Assembly (NCBI GenBank): GCA_017448105.1
Contig: JAFSMC010000001.1
Location: forward strand, 62,001 to 126,000
Direction of reading: 5' to 3'
DNA from: a bacterium
GTDB lineage: Bacteria; Bacillota_I; Bacilli_A; Mycoplasmatales; Mycoplasmoidaceae
Length of the DNA stretch: 64,000 nt
Shown here: positions 30,804 through 42,297 of the stretch, one piece after another
Layout of the letters: each line of letters starts with the position of its first letter
Numbering within the stretch: position 1 is the stretch's first letter
Position numbers and translations under genes: made by a program
The notes under the pieces: model-generated
Seen by the model: only the letters and a program-made list of their open reading frames with translations
What the model was told of the DNA's origin: nothing
Database searches by the model: none

Positions 30804-32048
30804 ATGAGCGCAGCAATAATCACTTTACTTGTTTTATTATCTGCTTGTTTGTTATTATTATTTGTCTTTTTTATTCAAAAACAAGAAAAATGATACAAAA
30901 GATATCCTAATAATGAAACAATAGATAATAAAACACAAATTCTAGAAAAACGACTAAATGAATTAACATCTAATTACCAAAAATTGCTTGATAAAAAGTT
31001 AAGTACTAACCAAGCCTTAATTGATTTTTTGAAACTAAAAAACTATAAATATGAGTTTGACAAAAACTTAGCTAATCTAAAAGCTAGACAAATTATTCTA
31101 GACACTATTGATAATAATGTCTACAAAGTCATTAATGAAACATCAACTGCTTCTATCAGAATAGATGAACAAATTAAGCCAAAAATTATTGGTACTAAAG
31201 GTAAACATATTGATTTTTTTAAAAAAATCACTAAAACTGACATCAAAATAGAACAAAAAACACCTTTTGTTACAATTAGTAGTAGTAACTCTGTTAGGCG
31301 TCATTTAGCTATTTGTATCTTTAAACATATGGTTAAATCTAATGCTTTTGACATAAAAGCAATTGAAAATATTTACAAAAAAGAAGCAAAAATTCAAATT
31401 AAGTCATTTGAAAAGATTGGCAAGGATTACATTGTAAACAAATTACAATTATTTGATATAAACCCAAAACTTTATGAATATGTTGGTCGTTTACAATATC
31501 GTACTTCTTACTCGCAAAATGTCTTAGGGCATTGCTATGAATGTGCTCTTTTAGCTGAAAAAATGGCCAAACAACTAGGTTTAGACCCATATATTGCCAA
31601 AATGTGTGCTTTCTTCCATGATCTTGGTAAGTCCATAGATCAAGAAGATGGTAGCTATAACCATGTGAATGTTGGAACTCAAATAGCTAATAAATGTCAT
31701 TTACCCAATATTGTCATTAATGTCATAAGAAACCATCATAGTAAATATGCTAAAGATCCATATGTGGTATTAACCAAAATAGCTGATACTATTTCTGCTG
31801 GTATTTCTGGTGCTAGAACTATTAACCAAGAAATTTATGCTAAAGCTAAACTTATTGAAGACATTTGTATCAACAATAAGTTTGTCTATGATGCAAAAAC
31901 TATTAAGGGTAATAACTTTGTTAATGTCATTATTACTAAAAACTACAATTATCAATCTAAAGATGAAGTTCTTGAACAACAATTAATTGAAGAATTAACT
32001 AAAAATTCAGAGTTAAAAAATTTAAAAATTAGTTTTACTTTTCAATAG
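30804..32048 (+). CDS. rny: Ribonuclease Y
   Basis: Membrane-anchored endoribonuclease that starts mRNA decay in low-GC Gram-positives. The 414-aa protein has an N-terminal transmembrane helix (residues about 4-25) and a short coiled coil. A KH domain follows (IIGTKGKHIDFFKKIT region, about residues 125-145). The HD domain carries the metal pair H272-D273 in FFHDLGKS, preceded by GHCYECALLA. It is shorter than the 520-aa Bacillus enzyme because the coiled coil is reduced, as in mycoplasmas. ATG 30804 includes MSAAIITLL; one TGA codes Trp. Confidence 0.95.
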
Positions 32049-32062
32049 AGGTTTGGATTAAT

Positions 32063-32416
32063 TTAAAGTTGACTATTAAGATCTTTAGCCAATGTGCTAG
32101 CACCTTGACCAACAATAATGGTGTAAGTATTATTGTTAATACTTATCCCTCTTTTAGTAATTTTGTGAATGCTTGTAACATCAACAACATTTTTATCTTT
32201 AACCTCTACTATTAGAGAAGAAAGTGAAGCTTTGACTGAAGCAATGTTTTCTTTTTTAAAAGCAGAAAGAACATGTTTGGTATTAATTAAACATGTAGAA
32301 CTAGTAAGCAAAGTACTATTTTTAGTTTCATTAGCCTTTAATTTAGCTTTCACTTTTCTGCCCAAATAACCAAAAGTTAAAATGTTTAGTAGAATATATT
32401 TTCAAGATTTATTCAT
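32063..32416 (-). CDS. Orphan PTS EIIB-like protein (MG129 type)
   Basis: A 117-aa protein with a short hydrophobic N-terminus (KYILLNILTFGYLG) followed by a glucose-family EIIB-like fold. The candidate phospho-acceptor cysteine is in STCLINTK. No EIIC or EIIA is near. Its length and its position between rny and trpS match MG129 of M. genitalium (MG130 rny, MG126 trpS), from which I take the identification. Whether it transfers phosphate or has become regulatory is unknown. It is convergent with rny and divergent from trpS. Confidence 0.72.
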
Positions 32417-32425
32417 TTTTAACCC

Positions 32426-32493
32426 GAATGTATATGACCCTTTGAAATGTTGTCATATACATTCTTGTGCTTTTATTATAAATTTAGTATAAT
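32426..32493. promoter_or_regulatory. Divergent EIIB/trpS control region with 13-bp inverted repeat
   Basis: A perfect 13-bp inverted repeat, GAATGTATATGAC (32426-32438) and GTCATATACATTC (32452-32464), with a 13-nt centre. For trpS, -35 TTGTGC (32465-32470) and -10 TATAAT (32488-32493) are 17 bp apart, and the repeat abuts the -35. For the EIIB gene the arms overlap a plausible -35 (ATGACA) and -10 (TATACA). It looks like a shared operator. The regulator is unknown. Confidence 0.6.
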
Positions 32494-32525
32494 TAAAAAA
32501 CAAAAATTTTTGAACTAAATTCACA

Positions 32526-33554
32526 GTGAAAAATACTTTTACAAAAACTAACAAAAAACCTATTATGTTAAGTGGAATTCAACCCACCAATAATTTAACA
32601 TTGGGCAATTATCTTGGTTCAATTAAACCATATGTTAAATTGCAGAATAAATACAAGATGTATGTTTTTGTTGCTGATTTACATGCTTTGACTAATAAAT
32701 TTGATAAAAATAATTTGGTTAACAATAAAAGAAACATTGTTTGTGCTTATTATGCAGCTGGACTTGATTTTAATAAATGCATTATCTTTAACCAATCAGA
32801 TGTTATTAGCCACAATGATGTTAGTCATGTCCTTTTATGCCACACCACTTTAGGTGAACTAGAAAGAATGACACAATTCAAAGATAAAGGATTATCAAAG
32901 AATGATAATAATACTTTTTATGTTAGAACTGGATTATTAACTTATCCAGTTTTAATGGCAGCCGATATTCTTCTGTATGATGCTAATGCAGTTATTGTTG
33001 GTACTGATCAAAAACAACATTTAGAATTAACAAGAAATATTGCTACAAGAATGAATAACAAATATGGCAAAATGTTTGTTTTACCTGAACCTGTTATTAT
33101 GGCCCATAGCGCAAGAGTAATGGATCTGTTAGACCCATCAATTAAAATGTCTAAATCAAATACTAATCCCAAAGGAGTAATTTACTTATCTGATCCACTA
33201 AATGTTGTTTACAAGAAGATTATGCAAGCTAAAACTGATAGCTTTAACAAAGTAAACTATGATGTTAAAAAACAACCAGGTATTTCTAATTTAATAGAAA
33301 TATATGTTGCTATTAGCAATATATCAATTGAAACTATTGTTAAAAAATATGCTAATCAAAACTATGCAGTTTTTAAAAAAGATCTTGCAAATTTGGTTTG
33401 CAAAGAACTTAAAACTTTTCAAACTAAATTTAAAAAAGCCGAAGCAATCTTTGATAAGCAAATTAAACCATTATTAGTTAAAAATGCAAAAATTTGTACA
33501 CAAATTGTTAGAAAAAAAACTAGTCTAGTTTACAAAAAAATTGGCTTGCAATAA
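32526..33554 (+). CDS. trpS: Tryptophanyl-tRNA synthetase
   Basis: Class Ic synthetase, 342 aa from GTG 32526. An internal ATG at 32565 (MLSGIQPTNN) is the alternative start and is closer to the usual N-terminus. The HIGH-like motif is GNYLG, the KMSKS loop is IKMSKSNTNPKG, and the GTDQKQHLELTR and ERMTQFKDK segments are conserved. In this organism it must charge a tRNA-Trp reading UGA as well as UGG. Its own frame shows no TGA interruption. The Cof-like gene begins one base after the trpS stop codon. Confidence 0.96.
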   Translation: MKNTFTKTNKKPIMLSGIQPTNNLTLGNYLGSIKPYVKLQNKYKMYVFVADLHALTNKFDKNNLVNNKRNIVCAYYAAGLDFNKCIIFNQSDVISHNDVSHVLLCHTTLGELERMTQFKDKGLSKNDNNTFYVRTGLLTYPVLMAADILLYDANAVIVGTDQKQHLELTRNIATRMNNKYGKMFVLPEPVIMAHSARVMDLLDPSIKMSKSNTNPKGVIYLSDPLNVVYKKIMQAKTDSFNKVNYDVKKQPGISNLIEIYVAISNISIETIVKKYANQNYAVFKKDLANLVCKELKTFQTKFKKAEAIFDKQIKPLLVKNAKICTQIVRKKTSLVYKKIGLQ

Positions 33555-33555
33555 T

Positions 33556-34458
33556 ATGATCTTTAATTCTACTGCATTTAAACAAAACCAAAAAACCACT
33601 TCATTAGACAATAGATGTTTAATTATTGTTGATTTGGATGGTACATTACTTAACCAAAAAGCAGAAATTACTAAAAAAACATACAACACAGTAAAAAAAA
33701 TAATTAATGCTGGCCACAAGTTTTGTATTTTTACTGGTAGACCACTAAGAAATAGTAAAAAATTTCATGATTTACTAAATCTTGATACTCCTATTGTTAA
33801 CTACAATGGTGCTTTTATCTCTAACCCTAAGAATCCAAGATTTAAACCATTAGAATTTTCTATTTCAAGAAATGTAATAATTGATTTACTTTCTGATAAG
33901 AAAATTACTAATATTATTGACAATGTTTTAATTGAAACTCAAGAAGGTTCATTCTTTTTATATCATCCAAGAACCAAAGAACAATTAAAGGCAACCTTGC
34001 AACATTTTCATATTGTTAATGCCCAAAATGTTAAGTATATGGATGGTGACCCAAATGCCTTAAGGGGTGATGTATTATCAATTTTAATTAACTTATCTGA
34101 CAATGACCACAAACATATTTCTGATTTAATGTATTACATTAAATTGCACTCATCAACCATGTTAATCAGAAGTTGGTCAGAAGAAATTTTAGGAACCATT
34201 ATTGAAATTAATAGTTACTTTGCTACTAAAGGAATGGCATTAAGATTTATTTCAGCTTACTACAATATTCCTTTAGAAAGAATTTATACTTTTGGTGATA
34301 GCGACAATGATGTTGACATGTTATCAGCTGGTGTTAATAGTTATGCTATGCGCAATGGAACATACATTGCTAAAATGGCTGCAAGTAAAATTACTCAATT
34401 CACTAATGAACAAGATGGTGTTGCTTTTGAATTAAAAAAGATTTTCAAAAAAATATAA
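33556..34458 (+). CDS. Cof-type HAD phosphatase
   Basis: A 300-aa haloacid-dehalogenase hydrolase of class IIB. Motif I is VDLDGTLLN (nucleophile Asp), motif II is FTGRP, and motif IV is FGDSDNDVDML. A cap domain lies between them. The substrate is probably a sugar phosphate or nucleotide and cannot be assigned. ATG 33556 lies one base past the trpS stop. The trpS-Cof pairing matches MG126-MG125. The convergent alaS stop is one base away, with no terminator hairpin. Confidence 0.93.
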   Translation: MIFNSTAFKQNQKTTSLDNRCLIIVDLDGTLLNQKAEITKKTYNTVKKIINAGHKFCIFTGRPLRNSKKFHDLLNLDTPIVNYNGAFISNPKNPRFKPLEFSISRNVIIDLLSDKKITNIIDNVLIETQEGSFFLYHPRTKEQLKATLQHFHIVNAQNVKYMDGDPNALRGDVLSILINLSDNDHKHISDLMYYIKLHSSTMLIRSWSEEILGTIIEINSYFATKGMALRFISAYYNIPLERIYTFGDSDNDVDMLSAGVNSYAMRNGTYIAKMAASKITQFTNEQDGVAFELKKIFKKI

Positions 34459-34459
34459 A

Positions 34460-37204
34460 TTAATTCTTTTTAGCAAATCAAGTTTTAATTTTTTTAAGAT
34501 CATTAGGTTGACGGTTTGCTGAACCTTGAACAAACACATCACTACCACCGCCTTTGGCTTCAATAATAGTGGTAAATTCTTTCAAAATTTGTTTACAATC
34601 ATCAGCTTTACCAGACATAGTTTTCTTATTTTTTGCAAAGATAAAGAAAAGTTTATTTTGGTTGTGAGTTAAAATCAAAAAGATTTTATCTTTATAAACA
34701 TTAACTATTTTTTGAGCTAAAGCAATTAATAAACTTGGATCAAAGTTTCCAACATCGATAAATTGATAAATCTTATCATCTTGTAATTTAAAATTGTCAA
34801 TAACTTTTTGAATTTGATTATTCAAATTACTTTTTTGGGCTTGTCTTTGAGCTAATTGGAAAGAGGGAAGGAGAGAAACGAGTTTTTGTTTTTGCTGTTT
34901 GATTTCTGTTCATGATTTAGCTGGTTGATAATCATCAACAAACTTCTTAATATCCTTAATAACTGAATCTTTAGTATTTTTATCAACATTAGCTAAGAAG
35001 TTTTGCATTTGTTTTACTTGTGATTGAACAGTTTTATTTTCGGTTTCAATATATTGAAGAGTTAAATTATCTCCAGCAATAATTTCTAAACGTCAGTTAC
35101 CTGAACCTTTAGCAAGCAATTTAATAATATGCATTTGTTGCAAATCGTGAATATTTTTTATGTGAGTACCACAACACACTTCACAACTAATATTCCCTAT
35201 TTCAACAACATTTAATTTACCACTAATTTTGGCATAAACATCATCAAAATTAGCTAGGGCATGTTTGCTTTTAGCTTCTTTTAAAGTTAATTGTTCAATA
35301 ACAACATTTTCCCCATGTTTAATTCATTGATTTACTTGATCCTCCACTTGTTGAAGTTCTTTATCTGTTAAGTGTTTATGATAATGGAAATCAAAAGTAG
35401 CTTTATGAATTGTTTTAGATGTGCCATCTTGATTAATTTCTTTACTAATTAATCTATTTAAAGCACTATGTAATAAGTGAATACATGTATGATGTCTTGC
35501 TAAAATCATTCTGGCATTTGGATCTGTAGCAATTGATGCTTTATCACCAAGATTAATCACAACATTGCTGTTATTAGTAATGCAATGAAAATGCTGATGG
35601 TTTGGTCCTTGAGTACAATCATCAACCTTAAAGGTTATTTCATTAATCTTAATAGTCCCTTGGTCAGCAGCTTGGCCACCAGCTAAAGCATATATAGTGG
35701 TTTTATCAAAGACAAGTCAATACTTACCTGGAACTTTTATAGTTTTAATTTGTTTGAACTTCGCATCAAAGATACCAACAATTTTAGCTTGAGTGGTTAA
35801 AGAATCATACAAAAAGACTGACGGTTCTTTAAATGCTAATAAATCAGCATTTTGTTGGGCTCAAACTTTATTGTGTTGAGGTAAAATAGTTGAAGATTTC
35901 TTTTTATGTTGTTCAATTAAAGTATTAACTGCTTTAAGATCAATTTTTAAATTACTTTTTTGTGCAAGTTCAAGAATGATTTCTAATGGAAAACCATAAG
36001 TATCTAATAATTTGAAAACTTGATCTGCTGGAATAGTTTGTTTTTTACTAATAACCATCTTATTAAACAGTTCAAAACCATTACTGATAGTTTTATTAAA
36101 TAAATTTTCTTCATATTGCAAAATTTCAATGATTTGATTTTGTTTTGAAAGCAAGTAATCATAATATCCAGACATTACTGAAATAATTTCCTTAGTTACA
36201 ACTTCAATGAAGTTCTCACTAATTTCTAGTTTTTTAGCATAAATCATAGCTCGACGGATAAGTTTTCTTAACACATAACCATTTTCTTTGTTGCTTGGCA
36301 CTACCCCATCAGCAATAGCAAAACAACATGCTTTTAAATGGTCAACAATGATTTTATAAGCACTGTTGATAGCAGATTGCTTCTTATCATTAGTAAAGTA
36401 AGCATTTTGGTTGTACTTAAGTGGACTGAATGTTTGTAAAACATTAATTACTTTAATAAAAGTATCAATTTCAAAATTAGTTGGGGTATTTTGTAACACA
36501 CAAGCTAATCTTTCTAACCCCGCACCAGTATCAATGTTTTTTCTAGCTAACTCACTGTAATTACCTTTACCATCATTGTCAAATTGAGAAAAAACAATAT
36601 TTCATATCTCTACATAGCGATCATTTTCAATATCTTCATAAAAAAGTTTGATTCCTTTTTTAGCAAAATCAAATTCCGGTCCACGATCATAATAAATTTC
36701 TGTGCATGGTCCACATGGTCCAGCCCCAATATCTCAAAAGTTTCTATCTTTATTGCATTTAATAATATGAGTTTTATCAATTAATTTAGATCAAAGGTTG
36801 TAAGCTTCATCATCTTTTTCATAAACAGTAATATAAATTCTTCTTGGGTCTAATTTATAAACATCTACAAGAAGTTCATATGCCCAATTGATGGCTTCTT
36901 TTTTAAAGTAGTCACCAATAGAAAAATTGCCAAGCATTTCAAAAAAAGAATGGTGTCTACTGGTCACACCAATATTTTCAATATCATTAGTTCTAATGGC
37001 TTTTTGGCTATTGGCCAAACGTTTAGATGGTGGGTTTTGTAAGCCTGAGAAATACTTCTTTAAAGTAGCTACTCCAGAATTAATTCACAAAAGGGTTGGA
37101 TCATCTTCAGGAATCAAAGATTTAGATGGTAACACCAAATGGTCTTTACTTTTTCAAAAGTCTAGTCATGTTTGACGGATTTTATCAACAGTTCATTTAA
37201 TCAT
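34460..37204 (-). CDS. alaS: Alanyl-tRNA synthetase
   Basis: Class II synthetase of 914 aa with editing function. The catalytic domain begins [13 protein letters not shown] and contains [15 protein letters not shown] and [17 protein letters not shown]. The editing site metal ligands appear in [14 protein letters not shown] and CCGTHIK. A C-Ala region follows, with [16 protein letters not shown]. Many TGA Trp codons break the frame. The start ATG 37204 has the TGA-Trp at codon 4. It is divergent from dnaJ. Confidence 0.97.
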
Positions 37205-37277
37205 GATGAATATATACAGTTAATACTTTTAATTATATAGACATACACTTACTACATACGTGTTAGATATAAGTAAA

Positions 37278-37317
37278 TTAGCAAATTTGTTGAAAGAGTG
37301 CTAATTTTCTATATAAT
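37278..37317 (+). promoter_or_regulatory. Degenerate CIRCE operator and -10 of dnaJ (leaderless promoter)
   Basis: TTAGCAAAT-N9-GAGTGCTAA (37278-37304) matches the HrcA-binding CIRCE element with a perfect right arm and a 6/9 left arm. TATAAT follows at 37312-37317, only 6 nt before the dnaJ ATG. The predicted transcript therefore starts at or next to the start codon and would be leaderless. It predicts heat-shock control of dnaJ-grpE. Confidence 0.85.
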
Positions 37318-37323
37318 TAAAAA

Positions 37324-38526
37324 ATGGCAACAAGTAAACGTGACTATTATGAAGTACTTGGCGTAGATAAAAACGCTAGTGAACAAGATATTAAGAAAGC
37401 TTTTAGAAAGCTGGCCATGATGTACCATCCTGACAGAAATAAAGCTAAAGATGCAGAAGCTAAATTTAAAGAAATTAATGAAGCCTACTCTGTACTTTCT
37501 GATAAACAAAAAAGAGCAACATATGATCAATTTGGTCATGATGGACTAAATCAACAAGGATTTAGTAGTAGTAGCTTTGACCCATTTGATATTTTTAACC
37601 AATTCTTTGGTGGCTCTGGTGGAGGAGTTAAATTCTCTTTTGGTGATGGAGAAGATGATGATAATGATATCTTCAGCAATATTTTTGGTGGTGGAAGAAG
37701 ATCGACCAAAAGACAACAAAACTATGAAACTGTTCCTTATAGTTTAAATTTACAAACAAGTGTTGATATTACTTTCCAAGAATCAGTTCTTGGTTGTAAA
37801 AAAGACATTACAATTAAAACTAAAGTAACATGTGACGAATGTCATGGTTCTGGTGCTAGCAATGAAGCTAATGCAATTGGTGAATGCGAATATTGCCATG
37901 GTAAAGGAGTTGTATTTCAACAAAAAAGAACTATGTTTGGAATAATGCAAACACAAACTGTTTGTCCTTATTGTCATGGTAATGGTAAAGTTATTAAAAA
38001 GAAATGTTCTAAATGCAATGGTAAAAAATATGTTACCAATTTCAAAAATTTAGAAATTGACATTAAACCAGGAATTTTAAACAACCAAACTATTATTATT
38101 CATAATGAAGGCAATAGTTTTAAAGATCATATTGGTGATTTATATGTGCTTATTAATGTCAAACCTTCCAAATTCTTTACTATTGACCACAATCGCCTTT
38201 TTTTACATTTAAAAGTTGATCCTTTAAAAGCCATTTTTGGTGGTGAAATTGTTGTTCCAACTCCTTATGGCAACAAAACTATTAAATTGCCATCTCAAAC
38301 TAGAGATGGAGAAATCATTGAAATTCCTAATGCTGGAATTAAAAATATTAAAAATAATAGATTTTTATCCTCAAATGGTCCATTATTTGTAGTTATTAGC
38401 TATACTAAACCAAATATTTATGATAGAAAAACTCTAAAGACATTAAAAGAAATTTATGACCAAAACCCTAACCAAGAAGTAGATAAATTCTACCATGATA
38501 TTCAAAAGGAGATTGGCAATGAGTAA
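37324..38526 (+). CDS. dnaJ: Chaperone DnaJ
   Basis: Hsp40 co-chaperone that delivers substrates to DnaK and stimulates its ATPase. The 400-aa protein has a J domain ([11 protein letters not shown], catalytic HPD in YHPDRN), a Gly/Phe-rich linker (residues about 75-120), and four zinc-finger repeats ([32 protein letters not shown]). A complete C-terminal substrate domain follows. There is no Shine-Dalgarno, consistent with a leaderless transcript from the CIRCE promoter. It overlaps grpE by 8 nt; dnaK is not in the window. Confidence 0.98.
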   Translation: MATSKRDYYEVLGVDKNASEQDIKKAFRKLAMMYHPDRNKAKDAEAKFKEINEAYSVLSDKQKRATYDQFGHDGLNQQGFSSSSFDPFDIFNQFFGGSGGGVKFSFGDGEDDDNDIFSNIFGGGRRSTKRQQNYETVPYSLNLQTSVDITFQESVLGCKKDITIKTKVTCDECHGSGASNEANAIGECEYCHGKGVVFQQKRTMFGIMQTQTVCPYCHGNGKVIKKKCSKCNGKKYVTNFKNLEIDIKPGILNNQTIIIHNEGNSFKDHIGDLYVLINVKPSKFFTIDHNRLFLHLKVDPLKAIFGGEIVVPTPYGNKTIKLPSQTRDGEIIEIPNAGIKNIKNNRFLSSNGPLFVVISYTKPNIYDRKTLKTLKEIYDQNPNQEVDKFYHDIQKEIGNE

Positions 38527-39157
38527 GAAAAAAACTAAAGAAGAAGAAAAACAAAAAGATAAAGTTGCAAACAAACCTAAAGAAGAAAACAAAATTGATT
38601 TTAAACAACAACTTGCAGAATTGATCAAAAAGTCTTTAGAGAAAGAAACTATTATTCACCAAAAAGAAGAAGTTATTAATAACTTAAAGAAACAAATTGA
38701 AACTATTAATGAAGAATACAAAAAACAAATTTCTTCTAAGATGAATGAAGCCAATAATTTACTTGCTCAAAAAAACAAAGAATTAGAAGCTAAATATCAT
38801 GATGCAATGACTAATGCTAAGAAATATGCTATTAAAGACCAAGCTTTAAACTTGATTAACATAGTTAATCAATTTGAAATTGCTTGCAATTATAAATTGC
38901 AAGATGAAAAGTTAATTAATTACCAAAAAGGTTTTAAAATCTTTTTAACAATGTTTAACAACTTGCTTAAAGATTTAAACATTACTATGATTCAACCAAA
39001 GATTAATGAAGAATTTGAACCAAGCAAAATGGAATGCTTAGAAACCACTAATGATCCGGCTTATGGTAATAATGTTATCACTCAAGTAATTAATGGTGGT
39101 TATATGCTTTATGATATTGTCTTAAAACCAGCTTTAGTTAAGGTAAACAAGAAATAA
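38519..39157 (+). CDS. grpE: Nucleotide exchange factor GrpE
   Basis: Releases ADP from DnaK. The 212-aa protein has a Lys/Glu-rich disordered start, a long coiled coil (about residues 25-95) and a C-terminal beta domain ending [26 protein letters not shown], where the family pattern G-Y-x-L-x-D-x-x-L-R-P-A-x-V is evident. ATG 38519 lies inside the dnaJ 3' end and has AAAAGGAG 8 nt upstream, so translation is coupled to dnaJ. Confidence 0.95.
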   Translation: MSKKKTKEEEKQKDKVANKPKEENKIDFKQQLAELIKKSLEKETIIHQKEEVINNLKKQIETINEEYKKQISSKMNEANNLLAQKNKELEAKYHDAMTNAKKYAIKDQALNLINIVNQFEIACNYKLQDEKLINYQKGFKIFLTMFNNLLKDLNITMIQPKINEEFEPSKMECLETTNDPAYGNNVITQVINGGYMLYDIVLKPALVKVNKK

Positions 39158-39183
39158 TTTTATCTAAGTATAATTAAATAATT

Positions 39184-39858
39184 ATGCGAGCAATTAGCAA
39201 ACCAAAGTCTTTTGTTAAGAAAATTCCTAACATTCTAACCATTGTTAGAGTGGGTTGTTTTCCTATCATTACTGTCTTTTTAATCCTAAATATTTATTTT
39301 GTTATTCCTTTTTATTCTCTAAATAATCCATTAAAATCAAGTGAAATATATTCAGAAATTAATTTGTTCCATTTTATCGCGGGAATGGTTTTTGTTATTG
39401 CTAGTTTAACAGACTTTGTAGACGGTTACATAGCAAGAAAATACCATTGTGAAAGTACTTTTGGTAAATTATGGGATCCACTTGCTGATAAATTAATTGT
39501 TAATAGTGTCTTAATTTTATTCAGTTATCAAAAAATAATTCCTATTTATATTCCAATCATCATGATTGCTAGAGATGTTGTTGTTAATGCTTATAAAATG
39601 TATGCGGCAAGCCAAAATGTAATTGTGGCTGCTGATTACTATGGTAAAGCTAAGACAGTTGCACAAATGGCTGCAATTATTCTTGCTTTCTTTATTTTCT
39701 GCAACAAGTCTGAAGAAAATTCAATAAACCAAAACAGCAAATTTGTATATTGAGCAGTACAAAATTTATTATTCTATCTAGCGACATTACTTTCAGTAAT
39801 TTCATTAGTTATTTATATTTGAAAAATAAACAACCAATTAAAAACTAAAAATAAATAA
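39184..39858 (+). CDS. pgsA: CDP-diacylglycerol-glycerol-3-phosphate phosphatidyltransferase
   Basis: Makes phosphatidylglycerophosphate, the precursor of PG and cardiolipin in the membrane. The 224-aa integral membrane protein has the CDP-alcohol phosphatidyltransferase motif D-x2-D-G-x2-A-R...G-x3-D-x3-D, seen as DFVDGYIAR and GKLWDPLAD. A TATAAT at 39169-39174 is 9 nt from the ATG, so the leader is very short. Two TGA Trp codons lie near the C-terminus. The stop lies in a hairpin shared with lon. Confidence 0.94.
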
Positions 39859-39867
39859 TTTATTTTT
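39847..39867. terminator. AT-only bidirectional hairpin between pgsA and lon
   Basis: Perfect 10-bp inverted repeat (AAAAATAAAT and complement) with one central base. It contains the stop codons of both convergent genes (pgsA 39856-39858, lon 39862-39860). The arms end in T5 on each strand. Thermodynamically it is weak, but the layout mirrors the fusA/sdaA junction. Confidence 0.5.
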
Positions 39868-42229
39868 GTTTAATGTTTTTACCAACAAACACTTTAGTTT
39901 GTTTTAACACTTTATTTTTAAACACAATGTTGAAGATTTCATCATAGTGTTCAACTAAATAAATTGTAATATTGTCAGCCACTTCTTGTGGAATATCTTG
40001 TAAGAATCTTTCATCACTTGCTGGAATAATAATAGTTTTTACTCCACCACGATAAGCTGAAATAGTTTTTTCTTTAACTCCACCAATAATTAAAACTTTA
40101 CCACGTAAAGTAATTTCTCCAGTCATAGATAAAGTGTTTTTAACACTTTTGTGTGATAACACTGAAATTAAAGCAGTGGTTAAAGTTACTCCAGCCGATG
40201 GACCATCCTTAGGAATGCCGCCTGAAGGGACATGGATATGAATATCAATATTTTTGAAGTCAATATCACCTAAACCATATTTAGCGGCATTGGTTTTAAC
40301 AAAACCAACTGCAACCTCTGCTGATTCTTTCATAGTTTCTTTTAAGTTACCAGTAATTTTTAAATCACCTTTACCACTAAAAGTAGTTACTTCTATTTGT
40401 AATAAGTCACCACCAGCAGTAGTGTAAGCCATTCCATTAACAATTCCTGGAATATTTTCTTTTTCTTTTAGTGTATATTCATAAATTTCTTTAAGAAGGT
40501 AAACTTTAACTTGTTTAATGTCAATAACTTTTTTAGTACTTTTCTTACTATTTAAAATTTCAACAACATATTTTCTAGCTATTTTACTAATAACTCTTTC
40601 AAGTTCTCTGACCCCTGCTTCACATGTGTAGTGACGGATCATATATAAAATAGCGTCATCTTTAAAAGATAATTCTTTATCAGTTAAAGCACAATTAGTT
40701 AATACTTTAGGAATTAGATATTGTTTAGCAATAGCTAATTTTTCTAATTCCGTATAAGAAGTTAATTCAATAATTTCTAAACGGTCATACAAAGCAGCAG
40801 GGATTTGTTCAGCATAGTTAGCTGTAGCAACAAACATAACTTTTGATAGGTCATAATCTTCTTCAATATAGTTATCACTAAACTTATCATTTTGTTCTGG
40901 GTCTAAAACTTCAAGCATTGCTGATGCCGGATCACCACGATATTGGTCGGCACTCATTTTGTCAATTTCATCAAGTAAGAAAAGTGGATTTAACACTTTT
41001 GCTTTTTTCATGCCTTTAATAATTCTTCCTGGCATTGAACCCAAATAAGTCCGTCTATGACCTCTTATTTCTGCTTCATCTTTTACACCACCTAAAGACA
41101 TCTTCACGAATGGTTTATTTAAAGCATTAGCAATTGACATTGCTAATGATGATTTACCAACACCTGGCGGGCCAACTAAACAAATAATTGGTGCTTTAGT
41201 GTTCTTACTTTTAGCTCTTACAGCTAAGTATTCAATGATTCGTTCTTTAACTTTAGCTAAACCATAATGACTCTTATCTAGTACAGATTTTACTTTACGG
41301 ATATCATTGTTATCATTAGAAACTTGTCACCATGGTAAGTCAAGTAATCATTCAATATAAGTTCTAATCATTGAAATTTCTTGGGGGTTGGCAGTTTCGA
41401 GACGGTTAATTTCTTTTTCCAATTTAGCTTTAATGGCAGCAGGATAAGGATTTTCTCTAACAATTTTTCTAAAGTTAGCAGCATCATCTTCTTTAGAAGA
41501 TATTTCATTTAAATCCTCTTTGATGACACGCATCTTTTCACGCAAATAAAATTCTTTTTGTTGTTTATTTAAAGCTTGGTTAACTTTGGTTGTAACTTCA
41601 CGGTCGACTGAACCCATATCATGACTATTAGCTACAAAACTACAAAGTAGTTCAACTTTTGACTTTAAAGAATTTAAAGATAAAACTTTTTGTTTTTGTT
41701 CAAAGCTAATTGGTAATTCATTAGTAATAGCATAAACAACATCTAAAGCAGTAGGTAATTTATCAATATCTTTAGAGCTATTGGCTGCAATCATTGTATT
41801 AATTTTTTTAGAAATGGTTGCATCATATCTTGACAATAAACTCAAAAGTAAATCAAGATTGGCATTCTTTTCTTTAATCATATTTTGATCGTTAAGAGGT
41901 GTATAAGTAGTTTCAATAATCTTATTTTGATCATCAATATATAAGTTATCAATTAAAACTCTTGTGGTTGGTAAAACTTCAAGTTTTAATTCATTGTCAC
42001 TACCTGTAAGTTTAATAATTTTAGCCAATACACCAACATTGTATATTTCACTTGTTTTTTTGATTTCATCAATTTCAGGATTGATTTGTTGTACTAAAAC
42101 AATAGTTTTTTTACTATCATTAAAAGCTGTTTGTACAGTTTTTAAACTATATGGTCTAGCAACAATAATTGTCTTCGGCACATTAGGAAATGCTACCACT
42201 CCACGCATGATTAAAGTATATTTTCTCAT
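39860..42229 (-). CDS. lon: ATP-dependent protease Lon
   Basis: AAA+ serine protease of 789 aa for damaged and regulatory proteins. It has an N-terminal substrate domain (MRGVVAFPN), Walker A GPPGVGKS, Walker B FLLDEIDKM and the Ser-Lys catalytic dyad in KDGPSAGVTL (Ser about 677) and GGVKEKT. TGA Trp codons around 41.14-41.35 kb split the frame. It is preceded by an AGGGG ribosome site and a CIRCE operator. In mycoplasmas without ClpXP, Lon is one of only two main soluble proteases (family knowledge). Confidence 0.98.
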
Positions 42230-42257
42230 TAGATTACCCCTTGAATATGTTTATATT

Positions 42258-42284
42258 TTAGCACATTAAAAATTAGAGTGCTAA
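42258..42284 (-). promoter_or_regulatory. CIRCE operator of lon
   Basis: TTAGCACAT-N9-GAGTGCTAA, 7/9 and 9/9 against the consensus arms, 28 nt before the lon ATG on the minus strand. A -10-like TAAAAT or ATATAA overlaps its lon-proximal end. It predicts HrcA repression and heat induction of lon. Confidence 0.88.
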
Positions 42285-42297
42285 TGTTATTGGCAAA

